Assembly: GCA_050331455.1 (NCBI GenBank) | Contig: JBHJGV010000052.1 | Location: 1 to 64,000 of the forward strand | Length of the DNA stretch: 64,000 nucleotides | Reading direction: 5' to 3' | Source of the DNA: CAYUYV01 sp050331455 | GTDB lineage: Bacteria; Pseudomonadota; Alphaproteobacteria; JAJFIK01 | The notes under the pieces: model-generated | What the model saw: only the letters and a program-made list of their open reading frames with translations | Database searches by the model: none | What the model was told of the DNA's origin: nothing | Shown: positions 27,553 through 36,716 of the stretch, piece by piece | Layout: every line of letters starts with the position of its first letter | How positions within the stretch are numbered: position 1 is the stretch's first letter | Position numbers and translations under genes: made by a program

Positions 27553-30153
27553 TCAGGCGGCATCCTGTTCCAGCAATTGGGCGGTTCGCCGAATACTGAC
27601 GGCTTTTTCGATGGCGTCGAACAGGGCCTGCGTGCGGATCGGCTTGGCCACGTGGGTATCGAAGCCCGCTTCGCGATAGCTGCGAACCTGGGTGTCCAAG
27701 GCATTGGCTGTCAGGGCGATGATGCACATGGTGGGAGTCCGGCCTGAATTCTGGCGCTCCCGGATGATTTTCATGGCCGTGATGCCATCCATCACCGGCA
27801 TCTGAATGTCCATGAGGATGAGATCATAGGCAGCAGCGGCATCGCCGGGCAGGCTTTCGATCTGCTTGACGGCGTCTTGTCCGTTTTCGACAAAGGTCAT
27901 GTCCGCGCCGGTGGGGGCGAGCAGGGCCTGCAGCACCATTCGGTTCATGGCGTTGTCCTCGGCCACCAGGATCCGGGGGGGCCGGGCGCCGGACCGACTT
28001 TCGCGTTCGGGATCGCAAGGCGGCTCGATGGCGGTGTCGTCCTGGGCGGGGGCATTGTTCTCGATGCTAGCGGTCTCGTCATGGGCAAGCGGAAGATCGA
28101 CTCGAAAGACCGTGCCTTCGCCGGGCGTGCTGGCGAGTGTAAGGCGGCCATGCATCGCGTCGACCAGTCCCCGGACGATCGCAAGGCCCAGGCCCGTCCC
28201 GCCGAAGCGACGGGTCGTGGAATTGTCCGCCTGAACGAATTCGGAGAAGACCCGTTCGCATTGGTCCGCAGTCATACCGATTCCGGTATCCCGCACCTCG
28301 AACGTGACCGTGTCGGCCGGCTCCGAGGCGCCGGACACTCCTTTATCTGACGGATAAATCCGGACTGTGATTTCCCCCTGCTCGGTGAACTTGATCGCAT
28401 TGGAGATGAGATTATGCAGCACCTGGAGAATCCGGTGGGGATCGCCCAAACGCATATCCGGGGCATCCGGATCGCGCACCACGTCGAGATGCAGGTTCTT
28501 CTCCCGCGCCTTCAAGGCATGGAGACTTTCGACCTTGTTGGCAAGGTCACTGATCCGGAAGGGAACGTTTTCGAGAGTGAGCTGGTTCGCCTCGATTTTT
28601 GAGAAATCCAGGATGTCATTGAGCACATTGAGAAGGGCGTCGCCGGCTTCCTGGATGACATCGACCAACCGCCGCTGCCCTTCGTCAAGGGGTGTGTCGG
28701 CCAGGGCGGCTGCCATCCCCAGCACACCGTTCATCGGTGTCCGGATTTCATGGCTCATATTGGCGAGGAACTGGGACTTGGCCTTGTTGGCCGCTTCGGC
28801 GTCGTCCCTGGCCTGGGCCAGTGCGATCTCGATGGTCTTTCGTTCGGTGATGTCCTGGAGATAGCCATGCCACAGGGTCGAGCCGTCGGCCTGACGCTCG
28901 GGCAGCGATGCGGCATTCAGCCAGCGAAACCCCCCTTCGGGCACGTGGACCCGGTATTCAACGGAGAACGGCGTGAGATCCGTGGCCGACTGCATCAGCC
29001 GCGTCTCAATCTCCTCGCGGTCTTCAGAGTACACCCCGGTGAAGATCAGTTGGCTGTTTGCCATCATGTCTTCCCGGGAGATGCCGAAAAGATCGCTGAT
29101 GCCGTCCGACATATAGGGGAAACTCGCCGTTCCGTCGGGCAACAGAACGAATTCGTAAAGGACGCCGGGCGCGTTGTTGGCCAGTTTGGCGAGGCGCTCG
29201 CGGGCCTGTTCCGCCTCCTGAAAGGCCTCCCCGAGCCGCGCCTCATGCAAGCGGCGCTTGGACTGGTCCATATGCGTGCCCACAAGGCGCATGGGCATGC
29301 CGTCGGCGTCCCGTTCCACCACTTCACCGGCCGCATAGATCCATTTGAAATCGCCGTCGGCGCAGCGCATGCGAAATTCGGCTTCGTAGTCCCGGGTCCG
29401 CCCGACGAGGCAGTCCGAAACGCGTCTTGTGGCGTTGGCGAGGTCATCGGGATGGACGAGGTCGAGCCAGGCCGTCATATGGTTTGAGAAGTCCGTTGGC
29501 CGATAGCCCAGCATCCCGAACCATTCATCGGAGAGGACGATTCGCTCGCGCCGCAGGTCCCAGTCCCACAGCCCGATCTTGGCGACATTTACGGCGACCG
29601 AGAGCCGGTATTGGCTCTCCTTGAGTTGGTCCCGCATTTCCGCCGCCTCGGTGGCCCGGCGCGACAGTTCGATCAGGGCCTTTTGCAAAATGCCATGGTC
29701 GCGCTGGCGCCCCGTCACATCTTTGATGGTCAGAACCCGTAGATCCTGACCATCAGCGGTAAAGGGGGGGCGGCCGATGGTGACATGGGTCTGGATCAAA
29801 CTGCCATCGGCATGGATGAGAGACAGTTCGATGCAGGTCGCCTCAACGGGCTCGCCGTCTTCTCCATCAAGCGCGGCCGACAGGGCAGCCGCCTCTTGCT
29901 GGGGAATGAGTTCGAAAAGCGAGCGATCATCGAGGGCACTGCCTGTGCGCCCGACGATCTCCTGTATGGTGACATTGGACCAGCGGATCAGGGGGGGATG
30001 GATGACCGGCGTTCCTTCGCCGGGGTAGCGGCGCCCGGCCCAAGGGTCGTAAAACGTGCTTGCCCCGGTCGGGGGAAGCGCACAGATCAGAAGACCGTCG
30101 ATGGTCAGAGGCGCAATGCACCGTATGATGTCGTCGAGGGTCATGGCATTCAT
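27553..30153 (-). CDS. Cytoplasmic PAS-domain hybrid histidine kinase
   Basis: 866 residues from ATG 30153; ATG 30144 has better spacing to GAAGGG. There is no membrane segment. The N-terminus (~1-130) is PAS-like, then come a coiled linker, a PAS/PAC domain at ~190-310 (GLWDWDLRRERIVLSDEWFG to GTHMDQSKRR) and another at ~330-450. HisKA has the phospho-acceptor His468 in NMSHEIRTPMNG. The ATPase domain has the N box NLISNAIKF, G1 DTGIGM and G2 GTGLGLAI. A C-terminal receiver carries Asp782 in LILMDIQMPVMDG. No phosphotransfer domain or partner regulator is adjacent, so the output is unknown; a separate HPt protein is expected. Confidence 0.93.
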   Translation of the reverse strand: MNAMTLDDIIRCIAPLTIDGLLICALPPTGASTFYDPWAGRRYPGEGTPVIHPPLIRWSNVTIQEIVGRTGSALDDRSLFELIPQQEAAALSAALDGEDGEPVEATCIELSLIHADGSLIQTHVTIGRPPFTADGQDLRVLTIKDVTGRQRDHGILQKALIELSRRATEAAEMRDQLKESQYRLSVAVNVAKIGLWDWDLRRERIVLSDEWFGMLGYRPTDFSNHMTAWLDLVHPDDLANATRRVSDCLVGRTRDYEAEFRMRCADGDFKWIYAAGEVVERDADGMPMRLVGTHMDQSKRRLHEARLGEAFQEAEQARERLAKLANNAPGVLYEFVLLPDGTASFPYMSDGISDLFGISREDMMANSQLIFTGVYSEDREEIETRLMQSATDLTPFSVEYRVHVPEGGFRWLNAASLPERQADGSTLWHGYLQDITERKTIEIALAQARDDAEAANKAKSQFLANMSHEIRTPMNGVLGMAAALADTPLDEGQRRLVDVIQEAGDALLNVLNDILDFSKIEANQLTLENVPFRISDLANKVESLHALKAREKNLHLDVVRDPDAPDMRLGDPHRILQVLHNLISNAIKFTEQGEITVRIYPSDKGVSGASEPADTVTFEVRDTGIGMTADQCERVFSEFVQADNSTTRRFGGTGLGLAIVRGLVDAMHGRLTLASTPGEGTVFRVDLPLAHDETASIENNAPAQDDTAIEPPCDPERESRSGARPPRILVAEDNAMNRMVLQALLAPTGADMTFVENGQDAVKQIESLPGDAAAAYDLILMDIQMPVMDGITAMKIIRERQNSGRTPTMCIIALTANALDTQVRSYREAGFDTHVAKPIRTQALFDAIEKAVSIRRTAQLLEQDAA

Positions 30154-30542
30154 CCCTTCACCGCGCGCGGATGCTGGGTTTCGGCGGATGCGCCCCACGG
30201 TCCGAACAGGGGGTGACCGTGGGTCGGGCCATGCCTGGACGAGGCCTCGGTGGGCCGGCCGGCCACGCTTCCTTCGGACCGAGACCGCCCGTCGGGAAGC
30301 GCAAACACGGGTGAAACAATCACAGAGACATTAAGTTTTGATTGGGCACGGTGTGGGCGATGCCCTTCGGCTTCGTGAACTGGGTTGGGAGGCATGCGGT
30401 GTTATTCAAGTCTTCGCCAACAACCTTTAGCTGCTAATATGACGGGTCAGCCCAGGCATTCCGAAGCGAGCCATGGGTTCGGCCGGATGACGGGATTGGG
30501 TCTGCGCCTGGAGGGCGAAGGGCACCGTGCCCGGATGACGGG
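30154..30542. other. Divergent intergenic region, hybrid kinase / SLC13-like transporter
   Basis: 389 bp. The half nearer the kinase is GC-rich. An AT-richer patch at about 30310-30345 and 30400-30440 could hold promoters for either side, with TAATAT at 30435-30440 as a possible -10 but no good -35 at the right distance. The three spaced ATGACGGG boxes are listed separately. No RNA gene seen. Confidence 0.45.
30439..30542. repeat. Three ATGACGGG boxes at exact 48-bp intervals
   Basis: The octamer ATGACGGG begins at 30439, 30487 and 30535, so both intervals are exactly 48 bp. The last two copies extend to CCGGATGACGGGAT (30483-30496 and 30531-30544). The sequence between boxes is not conserved, so this is not a simple tandem duplication. 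The third copy abuts the proposed transporter start codon at 30543. Confidence 0.5.
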
Positions 30543-32432
30543 ATGGGCTTGATGGGGCTGGATCAGGTAATGACATCCGCGGCGATCATGGCGGACGCAC
30601 CCTGGCAGATGTGGGTGACGCTGGCCGGCATCGGTGTGGCGATCGTCTTTTTCAGCCTTGAGCGCGTGCCCATGGAGGTGACCGCGGCCGGGGTCATCAT
30701 CGGTTTTCTGGTCTTTTTCCATCTGTTTCCCCTGCCTGCGGGCCAAGCCCTCGACGCCAACACGCTGCTCTCGGGCTTTGCGAATCCGGCGCTGATTTCC
30801 ATCCTTTGCCTGCTGATTGTCGGGCAGGGGCTCTATCAGGCAGGCGCGCTCGAACGGCCCACCCGTCTCCTGCTTTATGCCGGGCGCCAGCAACCGCGGC
30901 TTACCCTGCTGGTGGTGATGGTGCTGATCGCCGTCACAAGCGCTTTCTTGAACAACACCCCCGTCGCTGTGATGTTCATCCCCATTGTCGGCGCCCTGGC
31001 CGCCCGGGTTCGGTTGTTGCCCAGCAAGGTCATGATGCCGTTGACCTTCATGTGTGTCCTCGGCGGCATGACGACTCTGATCGGGTCTTCAACCAATCTT
31101 CTGGTGGCGGAAAGCGCCGTGGATGCAGGACTGAAGCCCATCGGCTTTTTCGATTTCACCCCCCTCGGCCTGATCCTGGCCGGGATCGGTGCGATCTATG
31201 TCCTCTTTATCCTGCCCCGCTTCTTGCCGAACAACGGTCCCCTCGCGGACGCCCTGGTGGGGGACGGCAAGCAATTCATTGCGGAAATCGAGCTGTCGCG
31301 GGATCACCCACTGGTGGGGGCCGAGGCCAAGAAAGGGGCGTTCAGTCAGCTTCCGGACATCAAGGTGCGTCTGATCCAACGGGGCGCCACGCCGCTCAAT
31401 CCACCCTTTGACAATCTTGTGCTCAAGGAAAACGATATCTTGGTCGTGGTGGCGACGCGCAAGGCGTTGACGGCCCTTCTGTCCTCCCGGCCCGATTATC
31501 TGAAGGGCCTCATTGCGCGCAGCGGGGGCGATGGGGATCTGGTCCAGCCCGATGACACTGTGCAAATCACCAACGACCTGGTGATCACGGAGGCGGTCGT
31601 GGCGCCGGGCTCCCGACTAGTGGGCTACAGCGTCGATTATATGGGGTTCCGGTCGGTCACGAGTTGCATTGTGCTGGGGATCCAGCGGCGCAGCCGGATG
31701 TATCGGATCAACCTTCAAAACATCCGCCTGGAGGCGGGGGACGTCCTGCTGCTCCTGGGGCGGCGCAAAGCCATCAAGGCGTTGCGGGGCAACCGGGATC
31801 TGCTGTTGCTGGAATGGGCCTCGACGGATGTGCCCAATCTGGACAAGGCGGTGGTGGCGCGGTGGATCTTTCTTGGGGTCGTTGCCGGCGCGGCGACGGG
31901 GTTCCTGCCCATCGTGATTGCGGCCCTGGCGGGCGCCCTCGCCATGGTCATTTCAGGCTGTCTGACCGTGCGCCAGGCGGCGCGGGCAGTGGATCGCCGG
32001 ATCTTCATGATCGTCGGCGCAGCCCTGGCCATGGGCAGCGCGCTGCAGCACACGGGCGGTGCTTTGACTCTGTCCCAGGCCTTGCTGGCGAGCCTCGACG
32101 GGCACAGTCCCTCGGTTGTCCTGTCGGCGTTTTTCCTGCTCGTCGCGGTCACGACCAACATCCTTTCGAACAACGCGACGGCGATCCTCTTTACACCGAT
32201 TGCCATCGCGACCGGCAGCCAGCTCGGGGTGGATCCCTATCCCTTCCTGCTGGCGACCCTGTTCGCCTCCAACGCCTCCTTCGCCACGCCCATGGGGTAT
32301 CAGACCAATCTGCTGGTCATGGGCCCCGGTCAATATTCCTTCCTCGACTTCGTGCGGGCGGGTGTTCCGTTGACCCTGATCGTCTGGCTCGCGTTTTCCC
32401 TGGTCGCGCCCTGGTATTTTGGCCTAGCCTGA
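30543..32432 (+). CDS. SLC13/DASS-like membrane transporter with two TrkA-C domains
   Basis: 629 residues, about 11-12 membrane helices split by a cytoplasmic insert. The N-terminal half has the LNNTPVAVMFIPIV and GGMTTLIGSSTNLLV motifs, and the C-terminal half the matching NILSNNATAILFTPIAIA and ATPMGYQTNLLV, the inverted-repeat substrate sites of the SLC13/ArsB-like fold. Between them (~240-420) two RCK_C/TrkA-C modules occur, ending NDILVVVATRKAL and GDVLLLLGRRKAI, which in relatives are regulatory ligand sites. The substrate (sulfate, dicarboxylate or other anion) cannot be told. The start lacks a strong ribosome site; ATG 30552 is an alternative. Confidence 0.9.
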   Translation: MGLMGLDQVMTSAAIMADAPWQMWVTLAGIGVAIVFFSLERVPMEVTAAGVIIGFLVFFHLFPLPAGQALDANTLLSGFANPALISILCLLIVGQGLYQAGALERPTRLLLYAGRQQPRLTLLVVMVLIAVTSAFLNNTPVAVMFIPIVGALAARVRLLPSKVMMPLTFMCVLGGMTTLIGSSTNLLVAESAVDAGLKPIGFFDFTPLGLILAGIGAIYVLFILPRFLPNNGPLADALVGDGKQFIAEIELSRDHPLVGAEAKKGAFSQLPDIKVRLIQRGATPLNPPFDNLVLKENDILVVVATRKALTALLSSRPDYLKGLIARSGGDGDLVQPDDTVQITNDLVITEAVVAPGSRLVGYSVDYMGFRSVTSCIVLGIQRRSRMYRINLQNIRLEAGDVLLLLGRRKAIKALRGNRDLLLLEWASTDVPNLDKAVVARWIFLGVVAGAATGFLPIVIAALAGALAMVISGCLTVRQAARAVDRRIFMIVGAALAMGSALQHTGGALTLSQALLASLDGHSPSVVLSAFFLLVAVTTNILSNNATAILFTPIAIATGSQLGVDPYPFLLATLFASNASFATPMGYQTNLLVMGPGQYSFLDFVRAGVPLTLIVWLAFSLVAPWYFGLA

Positions 32433-32517
32433 TGGGTGGAGACCGGAACCGCTGTGACGGGTCCGGCGCCCCCGATCCTGATCGTCATTGGCCTCAAGCC
32501 GGATAGGACGCCCCCGC

Positions 32518-33267
32518 GTGACCCAGCATCCCGGAAAAACGCTTCCGCCGCTCTACATCACCGCGGCCGCGCCGTGCCCCTATCTGCCCGATCGGATGGA
32601 AAAGAAGGTCTTCACCCATCTGCTGGGGCCCGATGCGGTCAGCCTCAATGACACGCTGTCGAGTGCAGGATTTCGCCGGTCACAGACCATCGCCTATCGC
32701 CCGGCCTGCGACCACTGCAACGCTTGCGTTTCCGTGCGGATCAAGGTGGCCGATTTCGAGCCGGGCCGCACCTTCCGCCGGGTGCTCAAGACCAATGAGG
32801 ATCTGGAACGGGAGGTCCTGCCGCCGGCCACGACCCGCGAGCAGTTCTCGCTCCTGCGCCGCTATCTCGACGGGCGACACGGGGACGGGGGCATGGCGGA
32901 CATGACCATCATGGACTACGCGGCCATGGTGGAGGAGACCACCGTCGACACCTTTCTCGTGGCCTATCGCGGTTTCAGCGCGTCGCCCCAGCACAAGGGA
33001 GCCCTGACGGCGGTCGCCCTGACCGACCGTCTGCAGGACGGGTTGTCGATGGTCTACAGCTTTTTCGACGTGGAGGAGGCCCGGCGCAGCCTGGGTACGT
33101 TCATGATCCTCGACCATGTCCGCATGGCTCGGGAACAAAACCTCAGCTATGTCTATCTCGGCTATTGGGTGATGGGCTGCAAGAAGATGGAATACAAGGT
33201 GAAGTTCACGCCGCTCGAGGCGCTGACGCCGGACGGCTGGGCCACCCTGACCCGCGCGCCCACCTGA
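32518..33267 (+). CDS. bpt: Aspartate/glutamate leucyltransferase (arginyltransferase family)
   Basis: 249 residues from GTG 32518 behind GGATAGGA. Bpt adds leucine from Leu-tRNA to proteins with N-terminal Asp or Glu, feeding the ClpS/ClpAP N-end rule pathway. The N-terminal PCPYLPDRMEKKVFTHL and the cysteine motif CDHCNACVSVRIKV are typical, as are SMVYSFFD and LGYWVMGCKKMEYKVKF near the C-terminus. Related ATE enzymes use Arg-tRNA, but the length and bacterial origin favour Bpt. The frame continues upstream without support. The TRAP genes follow 30 bp later. Confidence 0.92.
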   Translation: MTQHPGKTLPPLYITAAAPCPYLPDRMEKKVFTHLLGPDAVSLNDTLSSAGFRRSQTIAYRPACDHCNACVSVRIKVADFEPGRTFRRVLKTNEDLEREVLPPATTREQFSLLRRYLDGRHGDGGMADMTIMDYAAMVEETTVDTFLVAYRGFSASPQHKGALTAVALTDRLQDGLSMVYSFFDVEEARRSLGTFMILDHVRMAREQNLSYVYLGYWVMGCKKMEYKVKFTPLEALTPDGWATLTRAPT

Positions 33268-33296
33268 CCCCCCATCGCTTTGCCGGAGGAGTGACC

Positions 33297-34469
33297 ATGG
33301 ATCGCCGGACCCTGCTCAAAGGGACCGCCCTGGCCGGGGCCGGACTGGCCGTCGGCTGCGAACGCCCGAGCTGGCGCACGGAGGACGGGGCGGCCCAGGG
33401 TCCCATCGGCACGCCGGCCCTTGCGCGTCAGCGCCGGGACCTGAAGCTGGTGACCACCTGGCCCAAGAATTTTCCAGGGCTGGGCACGGCGCCGGAGCGG
33501 GTGGCCCGCTTTATCACCGAGGCCACCGAAGGCGCCCTGACCGTGAAAGTGTTCGCAGCCGGAGAATTGGTGCCCGCCTTCGAGGCCTTCGACGCCGTTT
33601 CCTCCGGCGCGGCCGATATGTATCATGGTGCAGAGTATTACTGGCAGGGCAAGTCCAAAGGTTTCCCCTTTTTCACCGCCGTGCCCTTCGGTCTCAACGC
33701 CAACGAAATCAACGCCTGGATCCATTATGGCGGTGGCCAGGAGCTGTGGGACGAATTATCCGCCAAGTTCAACATCAAGCCCTTTGCCTGTGCCAATACC
33801 GGCGTTCAGATGGGCGGATGGTTCAATCGCGAGATCCACAGCGTCGATGATTTCCGTGGTTTGAAAATCCGTATGCCTGGTCTTGGCGGCGAGGTTCTGC
33901 GCCGCTTGGGGGCCGCCGCCGTCGCCCTTCCGGGCGCGGAGATTTTCCAGAGCCTGCAGACCGGGGCCATTGATGCCACCGAATGGGTGGGCCCCTGGAA
34001 CGACCTGGCCTTCGGCTTCTATCGCGTCGCGAAATACTATTACTGGCCGGGGTTCCACGAGCCCGGCTCCCAGCTTTGCCTCGGCACCAATCTCGATGTC
34101 TGGAACAGCTTCACGCCGGCCCAGCAGCGCATCGTGGAACTCGCCTGCGCGGCGGAAACCAACTTCACCTTCGCCGAATACAACACCCGCAATGCGGCGG
34201 CTCTGACGGATCTCATCGAGACCCATGGCGTCGCCCTGCGCCGCTTCCCGGACACGGTCATGGCCAAGCTTCTCGAGGTGTCCGAACAGGTGAACCGGGA
34301 ACTGACGGAAGGCGACGATCTGACCCGCCGCATCTATGAAAGCTATCGGGCGGCGCGGGCCCGGGGGATGGCCTGGAACCGGATTTCCGAGGAAGGCTTT
34401 GCCGCGGCCCGCCGCCTGCCCACGGGCGCTGAGGCGGCCCCACAGGCGCCGGAGAACGGGCGTGGTTGA
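33297..34469 (+). CDS. TRAP transporter solute-binding protein (mannitol/chloroaromatic-type)
   Basis: 390 residues from ATG 33297 behind GGAGGA. It is the extracytoplasmic receptor of a tripartite carrier. The N-terminus MDRRTLLKGTALAGAGLAVGC combines a twin-arginine start with a lipobox whose Cys21 could be lipidated. The mature part follows the DctP fold of the COG4663 group: VKVFAAGELVPAFEAFDAV, AVPFGLNANEINAW, NTGVQMGGWFNREI and GAIDATEWVGPWND, with many aromatic residues. Known members bind organic acids; the ligand here is not predictable. The gene overlaps the small permease by eight bases. Confidence 0.93.
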   Translation: MDRRTLLKGTALAGAGLAVGCERPSWRTEDGAAQGPIGTPALARQRRDLKLVTTWPKNFPGLGTAPERVARFITEATEGALTVKVFAAGELVPAFEAFDAVSSGAADMYHGAEYYWQGKSKGFPFFTAVPFGLNANEINAWIHYGGGQELWDELSAKFNIKPFACANTGVQMGGWFNREIHSVDDFRGLKIRMPGLGGEVLRRLGAAAVALPGAEIFQSLQTGAIDATEWVGPWNDLAFGFYRVAKYYYWPGFHEPGSQLCLGTNLDVWNSFTPAQQRIVELACAAETNFTFAEYNTRNAAALTDLIETHGVALRRFPDTVMAKLLEVSEQVNRELTEGDDLTRRIYESYRAARARGMAWNRISEEGFAAARRLPTGAEAAPQAPENGRG

Positions 34470-35121
34470 TCTGATTTTCAACAACGACATCACCTGGACC
34501 GTGCTTCAGGTGCTGTTCTGGTCGTTCTTTGCCCTGCCGCTGATTTGGGCCGCGCTCCAGGCCGCGGGATCAAGCGCTGCGGCGGCCCGCCTCGACGGCC
34601 TGCTCGATTGGGCGAGCTGGGTCATCCTCACCAAGAACAAGATGCTGGGTACGGTTGCCCTCTGGGCGGCGCTGGCCCTTGTTCTCGTGCAGATCGCCGT
34701 TGTGATCCTGCGCTATGTGTTCCGTATCGGTCTCATCGAGCTCCAGGAGCTGATCCTCTATCTCCATGCGAGCCTGTTCATGCTGGCCAGCGGTTTCGCC
34801 CTGCTGCGCGAGGCCCATGTTCGGGTCGATATCTTTTACCGCGCGGCACCGGCGGTCTGGAAGGCGGCCGTCAATCTGGCCGGCGTCTATCTGCTCCTCA
34901 TGCCCTCCATGGCGCTGTTGTTTTATGTGGCGTGGCCCTATGTGGGCGCGTCCTGGGAGATTTTCGAAGGCTCCAAGGAAACGAGCGGCCTGCCGGTCTA
35001 CCCTCTCAAATCCATGATCCTGGTCTTTGCCGTGTCGGTCATGCTGCAGGGTTGGGTGCTGGCCGTCGATAGCCTCCGCGGCCATGCCCCCGAGGCCCCG
35101 CACCAGGGGGAACGGCCATGA
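34462..35121 (+). CDS. TRAP transporter small permease (DctQ-like)
   Basis: 219 residues from GTG 34462, five bases after GGAGAA and inside the end of the receptor gene. There are four to five hydrophobic helices (for example GTVALWAALALVLVQIAVVI and ASLFMLASGFALL), with the DctQ-type core REAHVRVDIFYR. The small subunit partners the large permease in Na+-driven uptake. Its stop overlaps the next start (ATGA), so the three TRAP genes form a tight operon. Confidence 0.91.
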   Translation: MVDLIFNNDITWTVLQVLFWSFFALPLIWAALQAAGSSAAAARLDGLLDWASWVILTKNKMLGTVALWAALALVLVQIAVVILRYVFRIGLIELQELILYLHASLFMLASGFALLREAHVRVDIFYRAAPAVWKAAVNLAGVYLLLMPSMALLFYVAWPYVGASWEIFEGSKETSGLPVYPLKSMILVFAVSVMLQGWVLAVDSLRGHAPEAPHQGERP

Positions 35122-36707
35122 CCCTGCCCGAAACCCTTGCGATTGCCCTCTTCGTGGTGACCTGTGCCGCCCTGATGGCCGGCTTTCCCGTGGCCTTTAC
35201 CCTGGCGGGCACCGGACTTGCCTTTGCAGGCCTCGGCATGGGCCTCGGCATTTTCGATTTTTCCTATCTGACAGCCTTCCCCAGCCGGATTTTCGGCACC
35301 ATGACCAATGAGGTCCTGGTCGCCGTGCCCCTGTTCGTCTTCATGGGGGTCATGCTGGAGCGTTCCAAGGTGGCCGAGGACCTGCTGGACACCATGGGCG
35401 GTCTGTTCCTGGGGCTGAGGGGCGGAATCGGTATTTCCGTCGTCGTCGTGGGCGCCCTTCTTGCGGCCTCCACCGGCATTGTCGGGGCGACGGTCGTGAC
35501 CATGGGCCTGCTGTCGCTGCCCGTCATGCTGCGCCGGGGCTATGACCCGAAACTGGCCACGGGGACGATCTGTGCCGCCGGCACGCTGGGACAGATCATT
35601 CCCCCCTCCATCGTGCTCATCCTGCTCGGCGACCAATTGTCGATCGCCTTCCAGACGGCCCAGCTCGAACAGGGCATTTTTTCACCCGAGACCATGTCCG
35701 TGGCGGACCTGTTCGCCGGGGCGCTGCTGCCGGGCCTCTTGATCGTCCTGCTCTATGTGGGCTTCGTGGCCCTTGTGGCGCGCTTCAATCCGGCGGCGGC
35801 GCCGGCCATTCCGGAGGAAGAACGGGCCAGCGACATGCGGGACCTGATGCGCCGGTTGGTGGGCGCCCTGTTGCCGCCGCTCCTCCTGATCCTCGCCGTG
35901 CTCGGATCGATCCTGACGGGGGTCGCCACGGCCACGGAGGCGGCGAGTTTCGGGGCCCTGGGCGCAACTCTGCTTGCGGGCCTGCGCATGGCGCCGGGGC
36001 AGGGACGCACGGTCGGACCGGTCCCCATCTATGCGGCAACGCTGGCCCTGCTGGGTCTGTTCGGCCTCGGCAGCGTTGCGGATCTCAGCCTTGGGGCCCG
36101 GACAGCCGGCCTCGGGGACTGGGCGGGACGGGGCCTTGCGATCATCCTTCTCGGGACGGTCCTTGGGGGGCTGCTGCTCAGTCTCTGGCGCACCCATCAC
36201 AGCCGGTGTCTCCAGGGCGTTCTGGAGGGCACCGTCGAAATCTGTGCCATGGTGTTTGCGATCCTGATCGGGGCGGCGCTGTTCAGCCTCGTGTTTCGGG
36301 GCTTCGGGGGCGATGACATCGTGCGCGATGTGCTGACCGCCATGCCGGGCGATGAAACCGGGGCTCTGCTTCTGGTCATGGCGGTCATGTTCGCCTTGGG
36401 CTTTTTTCTCGACTTTATCGAGATCACCTTCGTGGTCGTGCCCATTGTTGCGCCCATCCTGTTGATGATGGATGTGGACCCGGTGTGGCTTGGCGTGATG
36501 ATGGCGATCAATCTGCAGACGTCGTTCCTCACGCCGCCCTTCGGCTTTGCCCTTTTCTATTTGCGCGGTGTGGCGCCGCCGGAGGTGCGCACGGGGGATA
36601 TCTACCGGGGCGCGCTGCCCTTTGTGGGCATCCAGATCATCGCGCTTGCCCTGACGGCGGCCTTCCCGGTGCTCGCCACCTGGTTGCCCTCGGTCGCCAC
36701 GCGCTGA
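35118..36707 (+). CDS. TRAP transporter large permease (DctM-like)
   Basis: 529 residues, about 100 longer than a standard DctM, due mainly to an insert around 285-355 with extra hydrophobic stretches, as seen in the mannitol/chloroaromatic group. About 13-14 helices. Conserved parts are FMGVMLERSKVAEDLL, STGIVGATVVTMGLLSLPVM, AAGTLGQIIPPSIVLILLG, and NLQTSFLTPPFGFALFYLRG near the end. It forms the ion-coupled channel for the ligand delivered by the lipoprotein receptor. It ends 10 bp before the convergent hydrolase-like gene. Confidence 0.92.
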   Translation: MTLPETLAIALFVVTCAALMAGFPVAFTLAGTGLAFAGLGMGLGIFDFSYLTAFPSRIFGTMTNEVLVAVPLFVFMGVMLERSKVAEDLLDTMGGLFLGLRGGIGISVVVVGALLAASTGIVGATVVTMGLLSLPVMLRRGYDPKLATGTICAAGTLGQIIPPSIVLILLGDQLSIAFQTAQLEQGIFSPETMSVADLFAGALLPGLLIVLLYVGFVALVARFNPAAAPAIPEEERASDMRDLMRRLVGALLPPLLLILAVLGSILTGVATATEAASFGALGATLLAGLRMAPGQGRTVGPVPIYAATLALLGLFGLGSVADLSLGARTAGLGDWAGRGLAIILLGTVLGGLLLSLWRTHHSRCLQGVLEGTVEICAMVFAILIGAALFSLVFRGFGGDDIVRDVLTAMPGDETGALLLVMAVMFALGFFLDFIEITFVVVPIVAPILLMMDVDPVWLGVMMAINLQTSFLTPPFGFALFYLRGVAPPEVRTGDIYRGALPFVGIQIIALALTAAFPVLATWLPSVATR

Positions 36708-36716
36708 GACCGGCTC

